In this document: positions 1 to 7,278 of the stretch, one piece after another
Layout of the letters: each line of letters begins with the position of its first letter
How positions within the stretch are numbered: the stretch's first letter is position 1
Notes under the pieces: generated by a model
The model's input: the letters and a program-made list of their open reading frames with translations, nothing else
Databases searched by the model: none
Told to the model about the DNA's origin: nothing
Made by a program: the position numbers and the translations under genes
NCBI GenBank assembly: GCA_031548675.1
Contig: JAVBQU010000233.1
Span: forward strand, 1-19,667
Length of the DNA stretch: 19,667 bases
Origin: JAVBQU01 sp031548675
GTDB taxonomy: Bacteria > Bacteroidota > Bacteroidia > Bacteroidales > P3
Direction: 5' to 3'

Positions 1-2
1 CC

Positions 3-722
3 CATACTGATAGCATAAAGCTGAACCTGCCGGATGATGCTGCCATGTACAATATCGAGCTCAATGATTCTACCTTAACAGGAAGCACACCAACCGGAAA
101 TATTACAGCAAAATACAAACTCTATTTTGATAAAAGACTGCGGATGGATTTAGTAGGCGGAGCAGAAATAAATGAAACGCCCTACATAAATGCTTTACAA
201 GCCCTAAAACAAGCCCGTAAATACGAGGTAAGCAATGAGGCTCTAAAAATCTTTTATTCCGATAAAGAGTATTTGCTGTTTGTGGAAAAGAATGAGATAT
301 ATCCCAAAGAAATTAAGGGAATTAGTTTCTTTCATTACATGCCATTTCATTTAAATGTGGGTGATAAATTAATTTTTAATACAAAATCGAAGCTGCTTGA
401 ATATTGCAAAGACGTTCCCCCTTATACACCCTATCAGTGGGCAATGTCGTCTTGTTATTCTTTTAAATTGGACAGTATAGATTTTGCAAAATCTTCTGTT
501 GTTGTGGGCTGTTGCTCAACAGATAGAGGTCATGTGGGGAATAATCAAAAAATTATTCAATTGGGAGAAAATACATATATGTATTTAGCTAATTTAGACG
601 TGGCATATAATGATAACGGCATCCGAAAACTATACTATGGCATAGTTTTAGATAACCGGAAAATAATGGACAATGCCACTATAATACATAATATTAACAT
701 TGATCATAGGTATTGTAAATAA
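3..722 (+). CDS. META-like domain protein, 3' part only (5' end outside window)
   Basis: The reading frame is open from the first bases of the window, so the ATG at 45 is probably internal and the gene is truncated on its 5' side; 239 codons are visible. Around residues 15-90 the pattern of a short beta strand, a helix of the type 'PYINALQALKQARKYEV', then 'ALKIF', 'KEYLLFVEKN' resembles the C-terminal half of META/HslJ-type domains (helix with AL, Y-x-V/I, L-x-L, LxF). This is a fold impression, not a firm assignment. The remaining ~150 residues are not recognised; they contain CC pairs and many Tyr and Asn residues. No C-terminal sorting domain is seen and the signal peptide, if any, lies outside the window. 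Probably an envelope protein of unknown role. Confidence 0.6.
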   Translation, partial: HTDSIKLNLPDDAAMYNIELNDSTLTGSTPTGNITAKYKLYFDKRLRMDLVGGAEINETPYINALQALKQARKYEVSNEALKIFYSDKEYLLFVEKNEIYPKEIKGISFFHYMPFHLNVGDKLIFNTKSKLLEYCKDVPPYTPYQWAMSSCYSFKLDSIDFAKSSVVVGCCSTDRGHVGNNQKIIQLGENTYMYLANLDVAYNDNGIRKLYYGIVLDNRKIMDNATIIHNINIDHRYCK

Positions 723-786
723 GTAAGTAAGTAACTGTTTGAATTTTATTTATTAGTATAATAATCAAATATATAAAGTTTAGTAA

Positions 787-872
787 AGATTGCTTCCCGC
801 TTCGTACCTCGCGGTCTCAATGACGTGCTATATACGTCATTACGAGGATGAGGGACGAAGACGAAGTAATCT
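787..872. repeat. Imperfect palindromic intergenic repeat
   Basis: Two arms of about 38 bases face each other across a short AT spacer (826-834). The left arm starts AGATTGCTTC and ends TCAATGACG; the right arm starts CGTCATTACGAGG and ends CGAAGTAATCT. The outer ten bases pair 9/10 plus one G-T. The arms resemble the CGTCATT(G/C)CGAG...GAAGCAATCT type of interspersed element often seen between Bacteroidota genes. A related single-arm copy lies at 5280-5332. The flanks (723-786 and 873-938) are AT-rich, with a short AAGT tandem at about 720-735 and no recognisable gene. It may act as a transcript-end hairpin after the gene ending at 722. Confidence 0.7.
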
Positions 873-938
873 ATATTTATTTTTGAGTTCTATTTTTAAA
901 CAGTTTGTAAGAATTATCAAATTTAAAACCTGCAAATT

Positions 939-3900
939 ATGAAGCATTTTTACAATTTTTTAATTTTGATATTATGCGTCATAATATCAATTAGTGCAAA
1001 TGCACAACAAAACGAATATTTCTATTATTCCCCAAAGGGGAAAATGCCTTTGGAATTAAATGTTCAGTCTGCTATATTACTTTTTAAGGAGCAGCCTTCG
1101 GAATCCGAATTACAAAACTTAGGGATTAGTCAAATACCCGAAAAAATTCCACAAGGATATATAGATAAATTATGGCAAGAAAAACTGGGGTATGCAGCCG
1201 ATTTATATGCGGTTGAGGTATTTTTGCCGTATGTACAGTCTGAGGCGGAATATGAAACCATTTACAACCAATGGCTGCAATCGGATAAACTGCTAGTAGC
1301 GATGCCCTGCTTTAAAGTTGAGCGTTTTGAGAAAGTACGGCTGGGCAGCATATTTTATGTAAAACTGAAATCGGAGCAGGATATTGAGCTGTTGCAAAAT
1401 CAAGCCGAATATACCGGAGCTGTAATTTTAGAACAAAACCGCTTTATGCCGCTTTGGTTTACGTTGGCAAATCCTACAAACAATGGATTTCTCACGCTCG
1501 AAATCGCTAATAATTTGCATGAAAGTAATTTGTTTGACTATGTGGAAGCCGATTTAATGCCTGTGGATAAAATGCCGGAGGGGACAATGGAAGCCATGGA
1601 GGAAACACAAAATACAAAAAAAACCACACCCTGTGTTAACGATTCCGAGTATAAATATCAGTGGGCATTAGAAAACACGGGCTATTACTATGGCAATAAT
1701 ACACAATCGGGTATTGATATCAAAGCTTGCCCTGCCTGGGAATATTCTAAAGGGAGCAATGTGAAAGTAGCCATATTTTCATCTGATTTTCCCAATGATG
1801 ATTATCCTGATTTTATAGGGAGAATATGTAATTCGGGGTATGATGCATTTACAGGTACCAGCCCTAGTATAAAGTGGCTTCTTGGTTTGGATTGTGGTGC
1901 CGGAGCTGCAGGTGTTATCGGAGCAGAACAAAATAACAATTTTTACATAACAGGAATTGCCCCTGAATGTCAATTAATGCACATCAGTTCGTTAACAAAT
2001 TATCCGTACGCTAATTATTTGCAAAATGCGGCAGATGGAATTAATTGGGCATGGAAAATCGGGCAAGCAGATATAATTAACCTTTTAAATCATGCTACAA
2101 AGTTGCTGCCTTCTCAAATGCTGACAGAAGCATTTAACAATGCAACCACTTATGGAAGATCCGGCAAGGGATGTATTATAGTTGCACCAAGCGGCACAGC
2201 CTTCTCTCTGGATGTGGCTTATCCTGCAAATTTGGAAAACATCTTAGCGGTGGGAGCAATTGATTGGAATGGCTTAAGAGTTTCATATGGCGCTTACGGT
2301 TCCGAATTAGATGTTGTAGCTCCATCTTTTGAAATAGTTTCCTATGGTTATTGGAATGGTGCTTTAGGGTATGTAAATTACGATGGACTTGATATGGGTC
2401 CCGCTCATGTAGCAGGAATAGCTGCCTTAGTGTTAGCCATAAATCCCGATTTGCCATGGCAAAGGGTACACAACATAATTACCTCTACTGCCCAAAAAAT
2501 ACGGCAAGATGTATATAGCTACGACCAAAATAAACCCCAAGGAACATGGAATGAAGAATTGGGTTATGGCTTGGTGAGTGCTCATGAAGCTGTATATAAA
2601 GCATCTTGTTCAGGTAATGCTGTAAGTCCAAGCTATACAACCGGACCATTTACCCTTTGGGATACAGAACAATTACTTGATGGAACTTTTGAAGTACAAA
2701 GCGGACATACGCTGGTAATTACCTCTCATGTGTCTTGCAAAGAAAATGCTAAAATTTTTGTACATAAAGGAGGTACATTAATTATGGATGGCGGGGTGCT
2801 CTCTGCCTGCAGGAATACCTGGCAAGGCATCGAACTGGAGGGAGATTATTGTTTTATGACAGGTTCGGAAAACCCTGCCCGGTTATATATGAAAAACAAA
2901 GCCCGGATAGAAAATGCCGTTATCGGTATCTATACGGCAAATACGCAGGGAAACCCTTCCGGATTATTATTTTCTGCCGGAATAATTTATGCAGATGGTA
3001 CCGTTTTCAGCAATTGCCAAACAGCTGTAGCTATCGATGCTTTTTCCAATAACCCCAATGCCACAGCCCCGATGGAAATCAATTTTATGGAATGTACTTT
3101 TGAAGTTACACATGCATTTCCATTTCCACTAAACCATGAATCGCTGGTAAAATTGGTTTATACTAACGAGGTAACCTTTTCCGGCTGTACTTTCAGCAAC
3201 ACACGGGATGATGGAGCATACTATTATACTGACGGCATCACTTCCATCGGATCGAGGTATAAAGTAACAAGTTGGGGGGATGTCCGCTCCCAATTTTATA
3301 ACCTGAGGAATGGAATCTATGCTTATGACGACAATCAGGTAAATAACGCAATTACCATAGCCCGCTCGGATTTCAACATTACCAAGGGCTATGGCACGGG
3401 AGTCTTTTTATTTGGATGTGCCGGAGCCAAAGTAGTTTCGAACAATTTCAATGTATCAGAATTAACAACAGGCTTGGATATGTGGTCGTGTGAGAACTAC
3501 CAGGTAGAAGGAAATTATTTTAATGGAACTACCAGCGGTTCTGAAAGTGCTTCCCAAGCCATTTTTGTAATGAATGCACATGGTAAAAACGAAGTTATTT
3601 ATCGAAATGAAATTTCAAACTTCACTTGTGGAATCTATGCTTGTTACAATAGAAATAATAACAATCCTTCGGAAGGTTTGCAAATACAATGCAACAACTT
3701 TAATTCCAACAGCACGCATATTTCTTCATACGATATGGATGGTCTTGCCAATGTTCAGGGTTCCTATTGGAATCCGGCAGGCAATGAATTCCATAATACA
3801 GGATGGATGGATTTTGTGAATATGGGATATGCGATAACTTATTATCATGGTAATGATTATAAACAAATTCCGTGTAATTATATTAACTTATCCCTGCAGC

Positions 3901-5072
3901 AAACTCCCTATGATAATACTTGTCCTAGTAATATTGATTATTATTCTACCCTGCAATCGGTTAACCTCCAACCCTTACAGAAAGTCCAACAACAATATCA
4001 AGCCCAAACCGATGGCGGCAATACGGTTGCTATGCTTGCCGAAACCGAAGTAACTACCAATAAGATAAGCGGAATGAAAACCCAGGAAAAGCTGCAAAAA
4101 AGCAAAGGATTTTTATCGAACAAGATACTGTTGGCAGTAGCCAGAAACGAAAATGGCTTTACGCCCGAAATGGTACGCGATATTATGGCAGCCAATCCCC
4201 AGTGTACCCGAAATAAAGAGGTAATGAAAGCTCTTAAAGAGCGCATCAAGCCCTTAGATGCTAAAATGATGAAAGAAATTTTGGCCGGAGAAAAAGTGAT
4301 TTCTCCACGCGAAAAACTCGAAATGAAAATCGCCGATGAAGGACGCAAAATCACCAACGCTATTGACGATAATCTGCGGCTTTTGACTGCCGACAGCCTC
4401 GACCATACGAAAGAAATTGTAGACCAGCTTAACTATTTCGATATTCCGGAATACCAGTACCAGCTGGCACAGCTCTATTTCGATAAAAACGAAGACAAAA
4501 ATTACAAAGCTGCACTGACTCATTTAGACAAGCTCATTACTTACGATGAGGATAAGCAATATTTCCACCGCTGGTGCAAGCTCAACGACGACATTACCCA
4601 CTGGACGAAAAACGACAAATACCGCCTTGATTCCCTGCCGGAAAATATCCTGCAGCATCTGATTGACATGTTTTGGGTAGAGGAAGGACGTTTGCAAGCC
4701 AAAGCGGCTTCTATCTTGGCATTAAATGGTATCTTTATCACTCCTGAACGCAAACGCGGCGAAATGCCTTATGATGATAAGAAAATCATACCGGAACCGA
4801 TGGAAATGCAGGTTTCGGATGCTGCGTTTACAGTACAGCCTAATCCGGCTAAGGAAAGCGTAACATTCAGCTATCAAATGGATGAAGATGCTGCACAGGC
4901 TGTGGTGTATATCTACCACAGTTCGGGAAGCCTTGTTGAAACCATACATTTAGATAGCGGAAGCAGTTCTAAAACCATTAATACGGTAAATCTTAACAAT
5001 GGTGTTTACTATTGCCGCTACATTGTAAACGGACAAACGATAAAAACCGTAAAACTGATGATAGCTAAATAG
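939..5072 (+). CDS. T9SS-secreted subtilase-like protein with substituted catalytic residues, beta-helix region and type A sorting domain
   Basis: Residues 1-22 form a signal peptide (MKHF, hydrophobic stretch, ANA-QQ). Residues ~24-230 resemble the propeptide of Bacteroidota S8 peptidases. Residues ~240-560 are a peptidase S8 (subtilisin) domain by overall pattern: 'QWALENTG', 'GIDIKACPAWEYSKG', 'GIAPECQLM', 'HVAGIAALVLAINPDLPW'. The catalytic positions are all changed: Asp motif VAVID reads VAIFS (S281), HGTxxAG reads CGAGAAG (C319), oxyanion GN reads GT (T420), and GTSMAAPHVAG reads GLDMGPAHVAG (D485 for Ser). Residues ~570-1010 look like a right-handed parallel beta-helix ('NTWQGIELEGD', 'NNFNVSELTTGLDMWSC'). 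Residues ~1020-1285 are mainly helical. Residues 1297-1377 form a type A T9SS C-terminal domain (FTVQPNPAKES ... GVYYCRYIVNGQTIKTVKL). Expected to be surface-bound or released; probably non-proteolytic. The domain calls are firm, the function is not known. Confidence 0.9.
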   Translation: MKHFYNFLILILCVIISISANAQQNEYFYYSPKGKMPLELNVQSAILLFKEQPSESELQNLGISQIPEKIPQGYIDKLWQEKLGYAADLYAVEVFLPYVQSEAEYETIYNQWLQSDKLLVAMPCFKVERFEKVRLGSIFYVKLKSEQDIELLQNQAEYTGAVILEQNRFMPLWFTLANPTNNGFLTLEIANNLHESNLFDYVEADLMPVDKMPEGTMEAMEETQNTKKTTPCVNDSEYKYQWALENTGYYYGNNTQSGIDIKACPAWEYSKGSNVKVAIFSSDFPNDDYPDFIGRICNSGYDAFTGTSPSIKWLLGLDCGAGAAGVIGAEQNNNFYITGIAPECQLMHISSLTNYPYANYLQNAADGINWAWKIGQADIINLLNHATKLLPSQMLTEAFNNATTYGRSGKGCIIVAPSGTAFSLDVAYPANLENILAVGAIDWNGLRVSYGAYGSELDVVAPSFEIVSYGYWNGALGYVNYDGLDMGPAHVAGIAALVLAINPDLPWQRVHNIITSTAQKIRQDVYSYDQNKPQGTWNEELGYGLVSAHEAVYKASCSGNAVSPSYTTGPFTLWDTEQLLDGTFEVQSGHTLVITSHVSCKENAKIFVHKGGTLIMDGGVLSACRNTWQGIELEGDYCFMTGSENPARLYMKNKARIENAVIGIYTANTQGNPSGLLFSAGIIYADGTVFSNCQTAVAIDAFSNNPNATAPMEINFMECTFEVTHAFPFPLNHESLVKLVYTNEVTFSGCTFSNTRDDGAYYYTDGITSIGSRYKVTSWGDVRSQFYNLRNGIYAYDDNQVNNAITIARSDFNITKGYGTGVFLFGCAGAKVVSNNFNVSELTTGLDMWSCENYQVEGNYFNGTTSGSESASQAIFVMNAHGKNEVIYRNEISNFTCGIYACYNRNNNNPSEGLQIQCNNFNSNSTHISSYDMDGLANVQGSYWNPAGNEFHNTGWMDFVNMGYAITYYHGNDYKQIPCNYINLSLQQTPYDNTCPSNIDYYSTLQSVNLQPLQKVQQQYQAQTDGGNTVAMLAETEVTTNKISGMKTQEKLQKSKGFLSNKILLAVARNENGFTPEMVRDIMAANPQCTRNKEVMKALKERIKPLDAKMMKEILAGEKVISPREKLEMKIADEGRKITNAIDDNLRLLTADSLDHTKEIVDQLNYFDIPEYQYQLAQLYFDKNEDKNYKAALTHLDKLITYDEDKQYFHRWCKLNDDITHWTKNDKYRLDSLPENILQHLIDMFWVEEGRLQAKAASILALNGIFITPERKRGEMPYDDKKIIPEPMEMQVSDAAFTVQPNPAKESVTFSYQMDEDAAQAVVYIYHSSGSLVETIHLDSGSSSKTINTVNLNNGVYYCRYIVNGQTIKTVKLMIAK

Positions 5073-5138
5073 TGACAGGTGACGAGTAACGAGTGACAAG
5101 TATATTCTGCGAGTTCTGCAGAATGCTTTTAAATTATG

Positions 5139-5180
5139 AAACGGATTATACAGTAAATTCTGTATAATCCGTTTTTATTT
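5139..5180 (+). terminator. Rho-independent terminator after the subtilase-like gene
   Basis: A perfect 15-bp stem (AAACGGATTATACAG at 5139-5153, complement at 5160-5174) with a six-base loop is followed by a T-rich tail. It lies 67 bases past the stop codon. A smaller 7-bp hairpin (ATTCTGC/GCAGAAT, 5104-5124) precedes it. Just after the stop codon is a GTGAC/GTAAC near-tandem stretch (5072-5100). Confidence 0.85.
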
Positions 5181-5495
5181 TGTCTTTAGCCAAGCTTGCT
5201 ACTTTTAGGGGAGTTGAAAGTTCTTATCATTATTCTTTTACCCCCAGCCCCTAAAGGGGAGTTGACACCTTAAAAACACCGTCATTCCGAGCGAAATGAA
5301 CGAGGGACGAGTAAGTGCAGTCGAGGAATCTCCTTGCAAAGACGCTCTGACCTTTGCTTTCACTATTTTCCGAAGAGGTCTATTGACTTTGTCGAGCATC
5401 GCCTCGCTTGCCAAACGATATGGCTTTAGGATTATGCTTTCCCCCGAAATGGTCTAATGCCGAAAGTAAGAACAATTGCTTGCATGCTTATATAA
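5177..5495. other. Intergenic stretch with no supported gene
   Basis: No convincing coding region lies here. It contains two partial copies of an AGGGGAGTTGA-type string (about 5207-5217 and 5256-5266), a CCCC(T)AAAGGGG mini-palindrome near 5248-5259, and the palindromic-repeat relative at 5280-5332. The rest (5333-5495), with segments such as CGAAGAGGTCTATTGAC and GCTTTCCCCCGAAATGG, is less AT-rich than the other intergenic regions and could be a decayed or interspersed element; I do not recognise it. Confidence 0.5.
5280..5332 (+). repeat. Interspersed repeat arm related to the 787-872 palindrome
   Basis: The segment begins CGTCATTCCGAGCG, carries CGAGGGACGAG in the middle and ends GAGGAATCTCC. 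It shares the order CGTCATT-CGAG-GAGGGACGA-G-AATCT with the right arm of the palindrome at 787-872. No opposite arm is visible next to it, so it seems to be a single arm or a decayed copy. Confidence 0.6.
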
Positions 5496-5532
5496 ATAAA
5501 GCGGCAAGCCGGATATCGGCTTGCCGCTTTAT
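5496..5532 (-). terminator. Terminator of the lipoprotein/beta-barrel operon
   Basis: A perfect 16-bp stem (ATAAAGCGGCAAGCCG at 5496-5511, complement at 5517-5532) encloses the five-base loop GATAT. It sits 22 bases beyond the stop codon of the leftward beta-barrel gene. The stem has AT-rich sequence on both sides, so it could stop transcription from either direction. Confidence 0.85.
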
Positions 5533-5554
5533 AATAAATTATATTCCTACAATT

Positions 5555-6451
5555 TTAGAAATGAAACATAACAAATATGCTTCCTGTAGGCAATGTTTGG
5601 AAATGAAAACCTCCGGTAGTTCCATCGAGTGAACGTACAGTATTTTCTTTTCTTTGTCCTTCTGTTGTACTCCAGTATTCGTAAGTTGTTTCATCTTGCC
5701 ATCTGTTCCAGCCATTAAAAGATAATCCAAGCTCACCTCCTATAGATAATTTAGACGCAACAAAATACTCTACTCCTACAAACCCATTCAACATTAAGCC
5801 GAAAGAGTTTCCATAATTTACCTCTGTAGTCCTTGCTACAGCAGCAATAGAACCACCGTTAAAATCAGATGTAGTAGGTGTTTGGTTAGCAGAGGTTATA
5901 GCATTTGCATAAGTATAAGCATCTTTTCCTCCTGAACTAAAAGCAAGACCAAATTCACCACCATAAAAACCTTGTAAGCGGCGGTATCCGCGGCGAAACT
6001 CATAACCGGCACTTAAAGCCACTCCAGTAGATGATGCTTTCCATACATCTATTCCGGTTTGTCCATTATATCCGGGTTGGGTAGCAGCATAATCATCTAT
6101 TACTGTTCCTTTGTGAACATCATAGCCGCTATTTACTGTTAAACGTGCACGAACAGCTCTATCGTTTTCTAAAAAATATTTTCCGTAAATAGTTATCTTG
6201 TCAAGCAAAGGACTTCTGGCTCCATCAAAAGAAGGAGAATTTTGATCCAATGTACCATTAAACATGTTGCCCACAAATTTTAAGAATGGACTTGCATCAA
6301 TTCCAAGAGCAAAATCCCCTTTTTCAGGAAGAATTTTAAACCCTTTTTGAGTAAGGGGCACACTTTGCACTACTTCTGTAGTAGGTGTAGTTTGAGCAAA
6401 TATGACCAAACTTACACAAAGCATTATGGTTGTAATAAAAAATCTTTTCAT
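5555..6451 (-). CDS. Outer-membrane beta-barrel protein
   Basis: A 298-residue protein starting MKRFFITTIMLCVSLVIFAQ, a clear Sec signal peptide with cleavage expected after IFA or FAQ. The mature part alternates short beta strands rich in Gly, aromatic and small residues ('KGDFALGIDASPFLKFVGNMF', 'GVALSAGYEFRRGYRRLQGFYGGEF', 'FGLMLNGFVGVEYFVASKLSIGGELGLSF') and ends in the aromatic strand 'GSIFVMFHF', as in outer-membrane barrels. Opening words of the KGD(F/W)ALG type recur in Bacteroidota outer-membrane proteins of unknown role. It lies 86 bp downstream of the lipoprotein gene on the same strand with no TAnnTTTG element between them, so the two are probably co-transcribed. Substrate, if any, is unknown. 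Confidence 0.8.
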   Translation of the reverse strand: MKRFFITTIMLCVSLVIFAQTTPTTEVVQSVPLTQKGFKILPEKGDFALGIDASPFLKFVGNMFNGTLDQNSPSFDGARSPLLDKITIYGKYFLENDRAVRARLTVNSGYDVHKGTVIDDYAATQPGYNGQTGIDVWKASSTGVALSAGYEFRRGYRRLQGFYGGEFGLAFSSGGKDAYTYANAITSANQTPTTSDFNGGSIAAVARTTEVNYGNSFGLMLNGFVGVEYFVASKLSIGGELGLSFNGWNRWQDETTYEYWSTTEGQRKENTVRSLDGTTGGFHFQTLPTGSIFVMFHF

Positions 6452-6537
6452 TTGTATATCTCGTATTTAGGTCATAAATCCAATAGAAAAACGGATGTTT
6501 TAGCCTATTGTATTTATGAATATCTTATTATTAATAA

Positions 6538-7104
6538 TTATTGTTTATCTCCGCTATTGGTAACTTCAACAAATGATAAATGCCAAGGGTTTAAGTTAGT
6601 TGACATTACTTTATTTTCTTTAGGAAAAACCTTATCACCGGTTTTGTTTCCACCCATCCAATAACCGTTTTTAACGGTAATGAATTGATCTCCGCTAGGT
6701 TTTCTTTCCCATTTAGTTGCATGATTCATAAGAGGGCTGTCGCTTAAGATAAATTCAGGAGTAGCACCGGCTTCGCCAACAGGAATAGTGATTGAAAATT
6801 TACCATCGGTAATGTTAGCAACACCTTGCCAATAGTCGTCTTTTGATTCATAATCAGAATTAATTTCGCTGTATTTAACTCTTACTATAATTTGTTGTTG
6901 AGGAGCACCTACATAAGTTTTATTAACATATGTAGCAGAATCTGTTACCTCTGAATCAACAAGGATAGTTCCTGATACAACCGCAGTTTTTTCCATTACA
7001 TTAATTTCTACTGCTTTTGCAGGGTCTTCTTTTTTACAAGATGTCAAGCTTACAGCTCCTACTAACGCAGTCAAAGCCATCAATTTAAAAATACTCTTTT
7101 TCAT
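6538..7104 (-). CDS. Predicted lipoprotein of unknown function
   Basis: A 188-residue protein starting MKKSIFKLMALTALVGAVSLTSC, with an n-region of lysines, a hydrophobic core and the lipobox LTSC, so Cys23 should be lipidated. It is followed by KKED, a charged stretch compatible with, but not proof of, surface export in Bacteroidota. The mature part appears all-beta ('KTAVVSGTILVDSEVT', 'QQQIIVRVKYSEI', 'GKFSITIPV'), like a carboxypeptidase-regulatory or Ig-type fold around residues 40-115; the remainder (WERKPSGDQFITVKNGYWMGG) is not recognised. It is the first gene of a likely two-gene operon with the beta-barrel protein and has a TACCTTTG promoter 48 bp upstream. A lipoprotein paired with a barrel suggests an outer-membrane complex, but this is inference. 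Confidence 0.75.
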   Translation of the reverse strand: MKKSIFKLMALTALVGAVSLTSCKKEDPAKAVEINVMEKTAVVSGTILVDSEVTDSATYVNKTYVGAPQQQIIVRVKYSEINSDYESKDDYWQGVANITDGKFSITIPVGEAGATPEFILSDSPLMNHATKWERKPSGDQFITVKNGYWMGGNKTGDKVFPKENKVMSTNLNPWHLSFVEVTNSGDKQ

Positions 7105-7152
7105 TTTTGTTTGTTTTGTTTATTACGATTTATTTGAGTTAAAAATTTCGTG

Positions 7153-7160
7153 CAAAGGTA
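7153..7160 (-). promoter_or_regulatory. Bacteroidota -7 element (TACCTTTG) for the lipoprotein operon
   Basis: Read leftward the sequence is TACCTTTG followed by CA, matching the phylum's TAnnTTTG primary-sigma element, 48 bp before the start codon. The -33 region is only A/T-rich and not clearly TTTG. Confidence 0.7.
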
Positions 7161-7215
7161 TAGTTTTTTTTAAAAGTTTTACGCTATGAAAATTTATAAT
7201 TTTTCTAAACATAAG

Positions 7216-7254
7216 AAACGGGGTGGTTATCCTTGAGATAACCACCCCGTTTTT
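7216..7254 (-). terminator. Terminator after the methylmalonyl-CoA mutase gene
   Basis: A perfect 15-bp stem containing ACGGGGTGGTTAT (left arm 7216-7230, right arm 7238-7252) with a seven-base loop lies 24 bp past the stop codon of the leftward mutase gene. It separates the mutase from the lipoprotein promoter. Confidence 0.85.
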
Positions 7255-7278
7255 ATACTATATTTTTTAAGCTTCTAC

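Noticed and set aside
45..722. Complete gene starting at the ATG at 45
   Set aside because: No in-frame stop precedes it in the window, and the META-like pattern would be cut in half by this start.
3998..4357. Antisense reading frames inside the large secreted-protein gene, such as 3998-4357 and 2176-2457
   Set aside because: They are shadows of a well-supported coding region and have no domains, spacing or start context of their own.
5408..5632. 74-codon rightward frame as a small gene
   Set aside because: It overlaps the end of the well-supported beta-barrel gene on the other strand, crosses its terminator hairpin and shows no recognisable protein pattern.
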